Assembly (NCBI RefSeq): GCF_008728965.1
Contig: NZ_VSMC01000012.1
Span: forward strand, 1 to 64,000
Origin: Heminiphilus faecis
GTDB lineage: Bacteria > Bacteroidota > Bacteroidia > Bacteroidales > Muribaculaceae
DNA: 64,000 nucleotides
Reading direction: 5' to 3'
A program made the position numbers and the translations under genes. Below, one piece after another: positions 52,450 to 61,777 of the stretch; the stretch's first letter is position 1; the number at the start of each line of letters is the position of its first letter. Under the pieces are notes generated by a model. It searched no databases. It worked only from the letters and a program-made list of their open reading frames with translations, and was not told the origin of the DNA.

Positions 52450-53307
52450 TTATCCGTACTGTATAGTGCCGTCGGGATTGCGGTAGAGGTCGAAACTCTT
52501 CTCATATTGGTCCATGGCGCGAAGGCTCATACCCATGCTTGAGAAGCCGCCGTCGTGAAATAGGTTCTGCATTGTCACCTTGCGTGTAAGGTCGCTGAAC
52601 ATGACTATGCAGTAGTCGGCGCACTCGTCGGCGTTGGCGTTGCCTAACGGCGACATGCGGTTTGAGAAGTCCATCAACGACTCCATGCCCTTTACACCGC
52701 TTCCTGCAGTGGTCTGTGTCGGTGACTGCGAGATGGTGTTTATACGCACATTTTTCTCACGGCCGTAGATGTAGCCGAAGCTGCGGGCTATTGACTCAAG
52801 AAGAGCCTTGGCATCGGCCATGTCGTTGTAGCCGAACATGGTGCGCTGCGAGGCTATGTAGCTGAGGGCTATTATGCTGCCGTAGTCGTTTATGGCGTCG
52901 AGTTTTTTTGCGGCCTGTATCATTTTGTGGAATGATATGGCGGATATGTCGAGAGTTTTGTTGAGCAGGTCGTAGTCAATGTCGTCATACAGACGTTTTT
53001 TTCTTACATTGGGCGACATGCCTATTGAGTGTAATACAAAATCGATTTTGCCGCCGAGTATCTCCATCGATTTTTCAAATACCATCTCAAGATCCTCGAC
53101 ATTTGTAGCGTCGGCCGGGAGTACTTCTGCGTTAAGCTTTTCTCCGAGCTTGCTTACATCGCCCATCCTCACTGCCACAGGGGTGTTTGACAGCGTGATC
53201 ACGGCTCCTTCTTCTACCGCTCTTTCTGCTACTTTCCAAGCGATACTCATGTCATTGAGCGCTCCGAATATCACGCCGCGCTTTCCTTTCAATAAGTTAT
53301 GACTCAT
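52450..53307 (-). CDS. fabI: enoyl-[acyl-carrier-protein] reductase [NADH]
   Basis: A 285-residue FabI of the short-chain dehydrogenase fold. It reduces enoyl-ACP, the last step of each fatty acid elongation cycle, and is the target of triclosan. The N-terminal GVIFGALNDMSIAWKVA binds NADH, and the active-site pair Tyr-x6-Lys is YNDMADAK. The length is slightly above the E. coli protein because of a C-terminal extension (SLRAMDQYEKSFDLYRN). It is a single-gene unit. Confidence 0.95.
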   Translation of the reverse strand: MSHNLLKGKRGVIFGALNDMSIAWKVAERAVEEGAVITLSNTPVAVRMGDVSKLGEKLNAEVLPADATNVEDLEMVFEKSMEILGGKIDFVLHSIGMSPNVRKKRLYDDIDYDLLNKTLDISAISFHKMIQAAKKLDAINDYGSIIALSYIASQRTMFGYNDMADAKALLESIARSFGYIYGREKNVRINTISQSPTQTTAGSGVKGMESLMDFSNRMSPLGNANADECADYCIVMFSDLTRKVTMQNLFHDGGFSSMGMSLRAMDQYEKSFDLYRNPDGTIQYG

Positions 53308-53340
53308 TATGATATGATGTTAGTAAAAAAATTGCGGCTG

Positions 53341-53348
53341 CAAAGTTA
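53341..53348 (-). promoter_or_regulatory. Bacteroidetes -7 box for fabI
   Basis: The minus strand reads TAACTTTG, 34 bases upstream of the fabI ATG. Confidence 0.5.
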
Positions 53349-53444
53349 CAAAAAATACTTTAAATTTGTTCAGTTGCGACAATATACCTTCTGATTATTA
53401 TAAACCGGTGAAAGTCGGGCAGATAAGTCGTCTATATCAGGCAT

Positions 53445-54458
53445 TTAGAATCTGACTACAAGTTCTACTACAAGTTTATCGCCGTCGCCGGGCAGGTATT
53501 TGGCGTCATGGCGGTAAAAGTATTTTTCATAGTTGACCCTTATGTCGGCGTGGAGTGCTTTTTTTACATAACTCAGAGTGGCGCCGGCGGTTATGCGGTT
53601 GCGTGCCGGGTCGGTTGTCGTCAGAAGTCCGTCTTCATTACGGGTGCCGTTGCTGTGTGCGGTCATGCCGTCGAAGCGTCCTTGAAAGGACAGGGTGTTG
53701 AATATGCCTGCATTGACCGGCATGCGGTAATCGGCAAATATGCTGTAGGCATGACATGCTTTGTGAGCCTTGTGGGTATAGTGCTTATACATATACTCTC
53801 CCTCTATTGTCCATCGGTCGGCGCTCCAGCTTATGCTGCCGTCAATGAGGTTCATTCTCACAGAGTCGGGGCTTAGCGATTGTATGCCGGTGGCAAGTTT
53901 GACGCAGTCTATTGTATATGTGGCTTTGCCGGCATATGACATCTTGCGGTGCCATGTCTCATGGTCCGATATGGTTGACGGGTTGAATGCTCCGGCCTCG
54001 ACCTTGAGCGGAATAACCGGCAACGAGTACTCTAACTTAGCTCCTACAGCGCGTACGTTGCATACCTGTTTGCCTATAAATGACCGGTTGGCGAAAATAT
54101 AGTTTTGAGGCCCTCTGAATGGGTCGACGCCGAAAGGCATACGGAACTGGCCTGCCCGTGCTTTAAGGTCGTCAGTGATGTTGATCTGTCCCCATGCATC
54201 AAGTATTTTCATCTTTCCGCGGTCGCAAAGGTCTGTGTTTATATAATATTGTATTTCGGGAGCTATCCGTCCTTCAACGCTAAGACGTGCATTGCGCACC
54301 TGAAAGCGGTTTTCGCCGTTTTCAGTGGCAAGTTCCCAACGTGATCTTACAGTGCCGTGAAATACCGGTTTATAATCGATATCTGATTCTTCAGCCTTGG
54401 CCGGTATGTTTGCCGTCAATAATAATGTAAAAAAGAAAATAAGAATACGGAATGGCAT
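53445..54458 (-). CDS. OprO/OprP-type porin
   Basis: A 337-residue outer-membrane barrel with signal peptide (LLLTANIPAKAE). The early segment FQVRNARLSVEGRIAPEIQYYINTDL, then ARAGQFRMPFGVDPF, matches the phosphate-selective porin family (OprO/OprP). It ends in an aromatic (VELVVRF). The transported solute is unknown and no phosphate genes are adjacent. It lies 102 bases upstream of nothing co-directional except fabI, and is probably transcribed alone. Confidence 0.83.
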   Translation of the reverse strand: MPFRILIFFFTLLLTANIPAKAEESDIDYKPVFHGTVRSRWELATENGENRFQVRNARLSVEGRIAPEIQYYINTDLCDRGKMKILDAWGQINITDDLKARAGQFRMPFGVDPFRGPQNYIFANRSFIGKQVCNVRAVGAKLEYSLPVIPLKVEAGAFNPSTISDHETWHRKMSYAGKATYTIDCVKLATGIQSLSPDSVRMNLIDGSISWSADRWTIEGEYMYKHYTHKAHKACHAYSIFADYRMPVNAGIFNTLSFQGRFDGMTAHSNGTRNEDGLLTTTDPARNRITAGATLSYVKKALHADIRVNYEKYFYRHDAKYLPGDGDKLVVELVVRF

Positions 54459-54560
54459 AATTACAGTATAAAGGTGGTTTATTCAGCGCGTAAAGATACA
54501 GAATAAAACCGACATGCTGAAATTATGTCATTGTTTTAATGTGCTATCGTCGAGGCAACG

Positions 54561-55187
54561 TCAGTTTTTGTTTTGACGGTATCCTTCCAGAAGAGGTACG
54601 GGATATTGTGAGAACATAACCGACACGGCCTGACTGATGGCGGGAAGATCGCGGTATGCGCCGTTGACCGGATTTATGATTGTGGCTACTGACGAGGAGT
54701 AAAGCGGCTTCATCAGCCGGGTATCGATCATGTCGATTGTGAGAACGCCCTCTTCGTAAAGACCCTTTACGATGCGGGTGTAGGTTTCGCTGTCGTTCCA
54801 ATAAAAGTCGCGTGGCATAACGAAAAACGGGTAATATCCGTTGTAATATGGCCCTGACTGATTTTTGTGTCCCGGGCGCATACTATCGGCTGCGCTTTCG
54901 GGAGTTATAGTGTGGTGTACTGTTACACCTATATTTATAAGCAGTGTGGCGTCGGGGGCTTCATGATAACCGCGTTTCAGCATCTGGTCGCGTATCGAGG
55001 CTACGATGTTGGAATAGGTTACAGGCTGCATGCCCGGAGGCAGCTTGCCTTTGGACCGGCTGACGATGCGGTATTTTTCATAATCGCTCATATCGGCATT
55101 ATTGTATGTCTCGCTGTTGAGCAGAGTGTATCTGGAACATCCCGTTAATATTAGCACAGTCGTAAATAATAAAAATATGTATTTCAT
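54561..55187 (-). CDS. DUF4136 lipoprotein
   Basis: A 208-residue lipoprotein (lipobox LILTGC). The mature protein matches the DUF4136 pattern: a strand and helix early (YRIVSRSKGKLPPG), IRDQMLKRGYHEAPDATLLINIGVTV in the middle and GVLTIDMIDTRLMKPLYSSS toward the end. This family is common in Bacteroidetes and Proteobacteria envelopes and has no known role. A stretch of about 200 bases up to 55385 follows on the plus side and holds only the promoter listed next. Confidence 0.83.
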   Translation of the reverse strand: MKYIFLLFTTVLILTGCSRYTLLNSETYNNADMSDYEKYRIVSRSKGKLPPGMQPVTYSNIVASIRDQMLKRGYHEAPDATLLINIGVTVHHTITPESAADSMRPGHKNQSGPYYNGYYPFFVMPRDFYWNDSETYTRIVKGLYEEGVLTIDMIDTRLMKPLYSSSVATIINPVNGAYRDLPAISQAVSVMFSQYPVPLLEGYRQNKN

Positions 55188-55290
55188 AAAACCCTACTGT
55201 TTAGTAATATGATAACAATGCCGGAAAGTCAAATGTTTCGCGAAGCTTATTGACAATATTTCTTTAAAATTGCAAAAAGGTTTGGCGGGT

Positions 55291-55322
55291 AAAGAATAGT
55301 GTAGTATATTTGGGCTCACATT
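55291..55322 (+). promoter_or_regulatory. promoter of the agmatine-to-putrescine operon
   Basis: TTTG at 55291-55294 and TATATTTG at 55315-55322 with a 20-base spacer, a strong match. The first ATG is 63 bases downstream. Confidence 0.75.
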
Positions 55323-55385
55323 ATGATTATGCAACGACACGTCATTGATTGTCACCTTAATTTAACGTAGACATACCACTGCATT

Positions 55386-55619
55386 ATGACCGATATCACA
55401 CAACTGTTTCTGCATATTATTCATCAGTATAAAAGTGTTGACATAGCAGAGGCCGAGTTTAAAAAGATGCTTCATGAAGATACAGAGCTTCGTGAAGAGT
55501 ACCGTGAATGGTGCGACGCCGTAGGCAGTTCCGAAAAGATGGGCTTCCTCGATTATTGCGACGAATACATGGACTCTCAGGAGTCGATATATGATACACT
55601 AAATGATTATGACGAATGA
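55386..55619 (+). CDS. small acidic protein leading the aguA-aguB operon
   Basis: A 77-residue soluble protein with 21 Asp/Glu residues and a mostly helical pattern (VDIAEAEFKKMLHEDTELREEYREWCDAV). No family recognised. It follows a good promoter and overlaps the start of aguA, so it is translated in the same operon. The tail DYCDEYMDSQESIYDTLNDYDE is strongly acidic. A regulatory role toward the polyamine enzymes is conceivable but not shown. Confidence 0.75.
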   Translation: MTDITQLFLHIIHQYKSVDIAEAEFKKMLHEDTELREEYREWCDAVGSSEKMGFLDYCDEYMDSQESIYDTLNDYDE

Positions 55620-56643
55620 TGTGAATTGCCGCCGGCTTCCGGCGGAGTGGGAGCCTCATGGAGGTGTTATACTCGCATGGCCTCATGCCGATACCGATTG
55701 GGCGCCTATATTGGAGGAGGTTTCTGATTGTTTTGAAAATATAATCAGGGCCGTTGCCGAAGAGGAGATTGCCGTTGTCATCGCTCCCGATACTTCAATA
55801 CCGCAAAGCCGCCTCGCCGACCTTGACAATGTTCTATATGTGACACTCCCCACTAATGACACGTGGGCGCGTGATTTCGGCCCGATAACTCTTATCGAAA
55901 ACGGCAGCCACATCATGTGTGATTTCCGTTTCAACGGTTGGGGGCTTAAATTCCCTGCTGATAAGGACAATCTGCTGACTCGCGGTATGACGAGTGCAGG
56001 TGTGCTGCAGGGTATATATCGCAATCGCCTCGGTTTCGTGCTTGAAGGAGGGTCGATAGAGAGCGACGGACAGGGCACTCTGCTCACTACCTCGCAGTGT
56101 CTGCTGTCGCCAAACCGTAATGGCGAGATGTCGCGTGACGATATTGAGCGATACCTCACCCGTCAGTTCGGACTGAAAAAGGTCCTTTGGCTTGACCACG
56201 GATATCTTGCCGGTGACGATACCGACAGCCATATAGACACCCTCGCGCGTCTCGCTCCCGGTGACACCATATTGTATGTAGGCTGCGATGACGAGAACGA
56301 TGAGCATTATGCCGAATTGGCCTCGATGAAGTGTCAGCTGATGCAGATGCGCACCCTCGAGGGCAATCCGTTCAATCTCATTCAGCTTCCCATGCCCGAC
56401 GCCATTTATGACGATGAGGGGCAAAGGTTGCCGGCCACATATGCCAACTTCTTGATAATTAACCGCTCGATACTCATGCCCTCTTATGCGCAACCGCTTA
56501 AGGACGAGCTTGCGGCAAAAATACTTAAGATAGCGTTTCCCGACCACGAAATCAGGATGATCGACTGCCGGGCGCTGATAAAACAGCATGGATCGCTGCA
56601 CTGTGTGACAATGCAGGTGCCCCGCGAAATATTACCGATATAA
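55609..56643 (+). CDS. aguA: agmatine deiminase
   Basis: A 344-residue member of the guanidino-group hydrolase family that converts agmatine to N-carbamoylputrescine and ammonia. Motifs seen are the N-terminal EWEPHGGVILAWPHADTDW, TNDTWARDFGP, FRFNGWGLKFPADKDN, LEGGSIESDG, WLDHGYLAGDDTDSHIDTLARL and the catalytic cysteine near the end in SLHCVTMQ. An in-frame ATG two codons earlier (55603) is equally possible; either start overlaps the 77-residue gene. aguB follows after 3 bases. Confidence 0.96.
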   Translation: MTNDVNCRRLPAEWEPHGGVILAWPHADTDWAPILEEVSDCFENIIRAVAEEEIAVVIAPDTSIPQSRLADLDNVLYVTLPTNDTWARDFGPITLIENGSHIMCDFRFNGWGLKFPADKDNLLTRGMTSAGVLQGIYRNRLGFVLEGGSIESDGQGTLLTTSQCLLSPNRNGEMSRDDIERYLTRQFGLKKVLWLDHGYLAGDDTDSHIDTLARLAPGDTILYVGCDDENDEHYAELASMKCQLMQMRTLEGNPFNLIQLPMPDAIYDDEGQRLPATYANFLIINRSILMPSYAQPLKDELAAKILKIAFPDHEIRMIDCRALIKQHGSLHCVTMQVPREILPI

Positions 56644-56646
56644 ACT

Positions 56647-57525
56647 ATGTTGAAAATAGGATTAATACAGCAGTCCAATACTGCCTCGATTGAAGATAAT
56701 CGCCGTCGTCTCGCTGACAAGATGAGACGTCTGGCCCGAAGCGGAGCAGAGCTTATTGTGAATCAGGAACTCCATGATTCATTGTATTTCTGCCAGACCG
56801 AGTCGGTCGACCTTTGCGGCCTTGCCGTGCCGTTTCCATCCGAGACTACCGTCTTTTATTCGGAGCTTGCCAAGGAGCTCGGAGTGGTGATAGTGACGTC
56901 GCTTTATGAGCGCCGTGCTCCCGGATTGTACCATAATACCGCTGTCGTGTTTGAGAAAGACGGCACTGTGGCGGGTAAATACCGTAAGATGCATATACCA
57001 GACGATCCGGCTTACTACGAGAAGTTCTATTTCACCCCCGGTGACCTCGGTTTTGAGCCTATAGACACCTCGGTAGGACGGCTCGGTGTGCTCGTGTGCT
57101 GGGACCAGTGGTATCCGGAGGCCGCGCGCCTGATGGCGTTGCGCGGTGCGCAGATACTCATTTATCCTACAGCCATAGGCTGGGAAAGCAGCGATACAGA
57201 TGACGAGAAAGCCCGTCAGCTTGATGCTTGGGTCACGGTACAGCGCGGTCATGCCATAGCCAACGGACTGCCGCTTGTGGCTGTCAATAGAGTCGGGCAC
57301 GAGTCTGATCCTTCAGGAGCCACTGCCGGTATATCGTTCTGGGGCAACTCGTTTGTCGCCGGACCTCAGGGTGAGTTCCTTTTCCGGGCGGCCTCCGACA
57401 GCGAAGTCTGTGCTGTGGTCGATGTGGACCTTCAGCGTTCCGAAAACGTAAGGCGCTGGTGGCCGTTTCTCCGCGACCGCCGCATTGACGCCTATTCCGG
57501 CCTGACCTCCCGCTATCTCGACTGA
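56647..57525 (+). CDS. aguB: N-carbamoylputrescine amidase
   Basis: A 292-residue nitrilase-family enzyme that hydrolyses N-carbamoylputrescine to putrescine, CO2 and ammonia. The catalytic triad is visible as Glu41 (VNQELH), Lys114 (YRKMHIPDD) and Cys151 (VLVCWDQWYPEAAR). Length and motifs match plant and bacterial AguB enzymes. Together with SpeA (4.7 kb) and AguA it completes arginine to putrescine. A bidirectional terminator follows. Confidence 0.96.
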   Translation: MLKIGLIQQSNTASIEDNRRRLADKMRRLARSGAELIVNQELHDSLYFCQTESVDLCGLAVPFPSETTVFYSELAKELGVVIVTSLYERRAPGLYHNTAVVFEKDGTVAGKYRKMHIPDDPAYYEKFYFTPGDLGFEPIDTSVGRLGVLVCWDQWYPEAARLMALRGAQILIYPTAIGWESSDTDDEKARQLDAWVTVQRGHAIANGLPLVAVNRVGHESDPSGATAGISFWGNSFVAGPQGEFLFRAASDSEVCAVVDVDLQRSENVRRWWPFLRDRRIDAYSGLTSRYLD

Positions 57526-57574
57526 TTCCCATAATATACTATCGACCAATCGGTCCATTGGTCTTATAAAAAGC

Positions 57575-57603
57575 GAGGGCATGTGCATAAAGCACATGCC
57601 CTC
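57575..57603. terminator. bidirectional terminator between aguB and mutB
   Basis: GAGGGCATGTGC pairs exactly with GCACATGCCCTC around ATAAA. A second, smaller hairpin (GACCAAT/ATTGGTC) lies at 57544-57563 next to the aguB stop. Confidence 0.85.
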
Positions 57604-57628
57604 GGCTGTTATGGGTAATTGGGGAAGT

Positions 57629-59764
57629 TTAATCTTCTCCGTTGAGGATTTCGAGCATCTTGATGGCCGATACGGGGATACGGGTACCGGGGCCGAAGAT
57701 CGCTGCCACGCCTGCCTTGTAAAGGAAGTCGTAGTCCTGTGCGGGTATCACACCGCCGGCGGTGACGATGATGTCCTCGCGGCCGAGTTTTTTAAGCTCT
57801 TCGATAACCTGAGGTACGAGAGTCTTGTGACCTGCCGCAAGCGATGACACTCCGAGGATGTGCACATCGTTCTCCACTGCCTGACGGGCCGCTTCGGCCG
57901 GTGTCTGGAACAACGGACCCATGTCCACGTCGAAGCCGCAGTCGGCATAGCCGGTGGCTACTACCTTGGCACCGCGGTCGTGGCCGTCCTGACCCATTTT
58001 CGCTATCATGATACGGGGCTGACGACCCTCTTTCTTTGCAAATTCCTCACACATCTGCTGGGCGCGGATGAAGTCGGGATCTTGTTTTGTTTCGTTGCTG
58101 TACACGCCTGATATGGTTCTTATTACTGCTTTATAACGACCTACTACTTCCTCGCAGGCATCGGATATTTCACCGAGAGTAGCGCGCAGACCGGCTGCTT
58201 TTACGGCGAGGTCAAGAAGGTTGCCTTTCTTGGTGCGCACACATTCGGTTATGTCGGCAAGAGCTTTCTTGACAGCCTCTTCGTCGCGATCCGCTTTGAC
58301 ATCGTTTAGACGTTCAATCTGCTCTTTGCGTACTTCGGTATTGTCAATCTCGAGGATATCGATGGGGTCCTCATGGTCGAGGCGGTATTTGTTGATACCA
58401 ACGATAGTCTGGCGTCCCGAGTCGATGCGGGCCTGTGTACGGGCCGACGCTTCCTCGATGCGGAGTTTGGGCAGACCGGTTTCGATAGCCTTGGCCATGC
58501 CGCCGAGCTTCTCGATTTCCTGAATGTGTTCCCACGCGCGATGTGCTATCTCATTGGTAAGCGACTCAATGTAGTACGAGCCACCCCACGGGTCAACCTG
58601 CTTGGTGACATTGGTCTCCTCCTGAATATATATCTGGGTGTTGCGGGCTATACGTGCCGAGAAGTCGGTGGGCAGTGCTATGGCCTCGTCAAGGGCGTTG
58701 GTGTGAAGTGACTGTGTGTGGCCGAGAGCGGCACCCATTGCCTCGATACATGTGCGGCCCACGTTGTTGAACGGGTCCTGCTCGGTTAGCGACCATCCTG
58801 AGGTCTGGCTGTGGGTACGCAGTGCGAGCGACTTGGGATTCTTCGGGTTGAACTGGCTTACGATCTTGGCCCAGAGCATACGTGCGGCACGCATCTTGGC
58901 TATCTCCATGAAGAAGTTCATACCGATTGCCCAGAAGAACGACAGGCGGGGGGCAAACGAGTCGATGTCCATGCCGGCATTGACACCAGCGCGGAGGTAT
59001 TCGAGACCGTCGGCAAGAGTGTAGGCAAGCTCGATGTCGCAAGTGGCGCCGGCTTCCTGCATGTGGTAGCCCGAGATTGATATGGAGTTGAACTTGGGCA
59101 TGTTCTGCGAGGTATACTCGAAGATGTCGGCGATTATGCGCATCGAGAATTCCGGCGGATATATATAGGTGTTGCGCACCATGAACTCCTTGAGGATGTC
59201 GTTCTGTATGGTACCTGCCATTTCTTCAAGTTTGGCTCCCTGTTCGAGACCGGCGTTGATGTAGAAGGCAAGCACCGGAAGTACGGCGCCGTTCATGGTC
59301 ATCGATACCGACATCTTGTTCAAGGGTATGCCGTCGAAGAGCACTTTCATGTCCTCAAGCGAGCATATCGACACACCGGCTTTACCTACGTCACCGACCA
59401 CGCGCTCATGGTCAGCGTCATATCCGCGGTGAGTGGCAAGGTCAAAGGCTACTGACAGTCCCTTCTGTCCCGATGCGAGGTTGCGGCGGTAAAAAGCGTT
59501 GGATTCGGCGGCGGTGGAGAAGCCGGCATACTGACGGATAGTCCACGGACGCAACGGATACATGGCGCTGTACGGGCCACGCAGGAAAGGAGGAATACCT
59601 GACATGAAATTGAGGTGTTCCATGCCTTCGAGGTCCTCTTTGGTGTATATGGGTTTTACGGGAATCAACTCGGGAGTGAGCCAATCTTCACCGTGAGCTA
59701 AGGCACAGTGCTGTGCGCCGAAAGCGTCTTTTGTTATATCAATAGTTTTAAAATCGGGTCGCAT
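57629..59764 (-). CDS. mutB: methylmalonyl-CoA mutase large subunit
   Basis: A 711-residue catalytic subunit that interconverts methylmalonyl-CoA and succinyl-CoA. The TIM-barrel part shows [36 protein letters not shown] and [16 protein letters not shown]. The C-terminal cobalamin domain has the lower-ligand motif DGHDRG within [13 protein letters not shown]. It needs adenosylcobalamin, linking it to the riboswitch uptake locus at 18.4-24 kb. It is 8 bases after the small subunit gene. In Bacteroidales it serves the succinate-propionate route. Confidence 0.97.
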   Translation of the reverse strand: MRPDFKTIDITKDAFGAQHCALAHGEDWLTPELIPVKPIYTKEDLEGMEHLNFMSGIPPFLRGPYSAMYPLRPWTIRQYAGFSTAAESNAFYRRNLASGQKGLSVAFDLATHRGYDADHERVVGDVGKAGVSICSLEDMKVLFDGIPLNKMSVSMTMNGAVLPVLAFYINAGLEQGAKLEEMAGTIQNDILKEFMVRNTYIYPPEFSMRIIADIFEYTSQNMPKFNSISISGYHMQEAGATCDIELAYTLADGLEYLRAGVNAGMDIDSFAPRLSFFWAIGMNFFMEIAKMRAARMLWAKIVSQFNPKNPKSLALRTHSQTSGWSLTEQDPFNNVGRTCIEAMGAALGHTQSLHTNALDEAIALPTDFSARIARNTQIYIQEETNVTKQVDPWGGSYYIESLTNEIAHRAWEHIQEIEKLGGMAKAIETGLPKLRIEEASARTQARIDSGRQTIVGINKYRLDHEDPIDILEIDNTEVRKEQIERLNDVKADRDEEAVKKALADITECVRTKKGNLLDLAVKAAGLRATLGEISDACEEVVGRYKAVIRTISGVYSNETKQDPDFIRAQQMCEEFAKKEGRQPRIMIAKMGQDGHDRGAKVVATGYADCGFDVDMGPLFQTPAEAARQAVENDVHILGVSSLAAGHKTLVPQVIEELKKLGREDIIVTAGGVIPAQDYDFLYKAGVAAIFGPGTRIPVSAIKMLEILNGED

Positions 59765-59772
59765 TGCAATAA

Positions 59773-61620
59773 TTATTTAAGAAGTTTGGCATTGAATTCT
59801 TTAAGTGTGTCAAGCACGTTGCAACGCACGTGGATGAAGTCGTTGATGCCGGCGGCCTTGAGGTCGTCCATGCATGCGGGAGCGCCTGCAACGACAAAGA
59901 GTGCGCGTCCGTCAAGATACTTGAATGCTTCGGGGGCGAGAGTTGCATATTCGTCGTCGCTCGAGCAGAGTACGATGACGTCGGCACCTTTCTCGAGAGC
60001 AGCGTCCACACCGGCTTCAACGGTGTCAAAGCCGAGGTTGTCTATGATTTCATAGCCTGCGCAGCCGAAGAAGTTGGTCGAGAACTGTGCACGGGCAAGA
60101 CGCATGGCGAGGTTGCCGATGGTAAGCATGAACACTTTCGGACGGTTGGATGCCGCTTCGGTGGCAAGACGCAGTGCCTCGAAGTCGCTTGCTGCACGCT
60201 TCATCGACAGACCTTCGCCTTCGGGGGCGTTGTCGTGGTGACAGCCGCAGCTGCATCCCTCGGTTTCTATCTTCTGAGCGGCGGTCTCGTTGATGTTGGG
60301 GTACTGGTTGGTTCCGAGAAGTATCTCTTTGCGGCGTGCTACGTCCAAGTGACGCTTCTCTGCTGTGGCATTGACAGCTTTCTGTATCGAGCAGTCGTCA
60401 ATGCAGGCGAGGAAGCCGCCTTTGTCCTCGATATCAAGGAAGAGTTTCCACGCTTCTTTGGCGAGCGACACGGTGAGGGTCTCGACATAGTATGAACCGC
60501 CTGCGGGGTCCACTACCTTGTCAAGATGGCTCTCCTCTTTGAGGAGGAACTGCTGGTTGCGGGCAATGCGCTCCGAGAACGCGTCGGGCTTCTTGTAAGG
60601 TACGTCAAACGGAGTGGTGGTTATTGAGTCCACACCTGCGAGAGCGGCCGACATAGTCTCGGTCTGTGAGCGCAACAGATTGACGTGCGCGTCGTAGATT
60701 GTCTGGTTGAAGCGCGAGGTCACCGCATGTACGGTCATCTTGGCCGATTCTTTGGCTTCGGGCTTGTACTGCTCTACGATCTGGGCCCATACCATGCGTG
60801 CGGCACGGAATTTGGCAATCTCCATAAAGTAGTTTGACGATATGCCCATGTTGAACTTGATGCGTCGGGCCACTTCGTCGGCTTTCACTCCGGCTTCGGT
60901 GAGCATGGTCATCCATTCGGCACCCCAAGTCATTGCATAACCGAGTTCTTGGAATATGTAGGCGCCGGCGTTGCAGAACATGAACGAGTCTACGGAGAGT
61001 ACACGCAGGGCGGGCACACCCTTGACTGCATCAAGAAGTTCCAGAGCTATGGCCTTGATGTCGCCGGGAAATTTTGTGCCGTGTTTAAGAGCGCGGCGCA
61101 TGGGGTTGAAGTCGATTGAGCCGCGGAATGTGTCGGCGGCGCCGTTATCGTTCAGATATGCCGCGAGAGCTTTGGCCAATTCCACTGCATGACGCGGACA
61201 GCACTTGAAGTTGACTTCGATGGCTTTCAGGTCAATGCCGTCAAGCAGGGTTTTCAGGTCATCGACACTCTTGACCTCCACATTGAAGCCGAGTGAGTTG
61301 ATGCCTTTGGTTATGATGTCTTTGGCTATGGCGTTAGCCTCTGCGGGAGTCTCGGCAAGTACTTCCTGACGTATGAGCCAGTCGTTGTCGGTGCGGGTTC
61401 CGCGTACATAAGGATATTCTCCGGGAAGAGAATCGATTGTCTTGAGGTCGGCAATGTTTTCGGCACGGTATACCGGCTCTACATTGAAACCCTCATTTGT
61501 TCGCCATACTAATTTCTTGTTGAAGTCGGCACCTTTAAGGTCAGCTTCGACTTTGGCTCTCCACTCGTCGTAAGAGCACTCCGGGAACATGTCGAACAAC
61601 TTTTCTTTTTTTTCTGCCAT
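59773..61620 (-). CDS. mutA: methylmalonyl-CoA mutase small subunit
   Basis: A 615-residue subunit that pairs with MutB. It is homologous to MutB over the barrel and the cobalamin-like domain but lacks the DGHDRG motif and so does not bind cobalamin. Segments such as [28 protein letters not shown] and [19 protein letters not shown]-like stretches place it in the family. A His/Cys-rich insert (CSCGCHHD) occurs at about residue 460 in the linker. It is the first gene of a two-gene operon with a good promoter. Confidence 0.95.
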   Translation of the reverse strand: MAEKKEKLFDMFPECSYDEWRAKVEADLKGADFNKKLVWRTNEGFNVEPVYRAENIADLKTIDSLPGEYPYVRGTRTDNDWLIRQEVLAETPAEANAIAKDIITKGINSLGFNVEVKSVDDLKTLLDGIDLKAIEVNFKCCPRHAVELAKALAAYLNDNGAADTFRGSIDFNPMRRALKHGTKFPGDIKAIALELLDAVKGVPALRVLSVDSFMFCNAGAYIFQELGYAMTWGAEWMTMLTEAGVKADEVARRIKFNMGISSNYFMEIAKFRAARMVWAQIVEQYKPEAKESAKMTVHAVTSRFNQTIYDAHVNLLRSQTETMSAALAGVDSITTTPFDVPYKKPDAFSERIARNQQFLLKEESHLDKVVDPAGGSYYVETLTVSLAKEAWKLFLDIEDKGGFLACIDDCSIQKAVNATAEKRHLDVARRKEILLGTNQYPNINETAAQKIETEGCSCGCHHDNAPEGEGLSMKRAASDFEALRLATEAASNRPKVFMLTIGNLAMRLARAQFSTNFFGCAGYEIIDNLGFDTVEAGVDAALEKGADVIVLCSSDDEYATLAPEAFKYLDGRALFVVAGAPACMDDLKAAGINDFIHVRCNVLDTLKEFNAKLLK

Positions 61621-61700
61621 GGTCTTGGTATTAATTTGTAGTTTAGAAAAATGTCACATTTATAACTGTGGTATGATACTTACTTTAAGGTATCACTTGG

Positions 61701-61733
61701 CAAAGATACAAAAAGCCTTGCTATTTAAGCAAA
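61701..61733 (-). promoter_or_regulatory. promoter of mutA-mutB
   Basis: The minus strand has TTTG at 61733-61730 and TATCTTTG at 61708-61701, spacer 21. The leader to the mutA ATG is about 75 bases. Confidence 0.65.
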
Positions 61734-61758
61734 TTTTTGTCAATGATATTCGAGCCAA

Positions 61759-61776
61759 TAAGGAATTTTTTCCTTA
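61759..61776 (-). terminator. weak hairpin after dnaG
   Basis: TAAGGAA pairs with TTCCTTA around a 4-base T loop, immediately past the dnaG stop at 61778. The stem is short and AT-rich, and the T-tail is absent, so the call is weak. Confidence 0.3.
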
Positions 61777-61777
61777 A

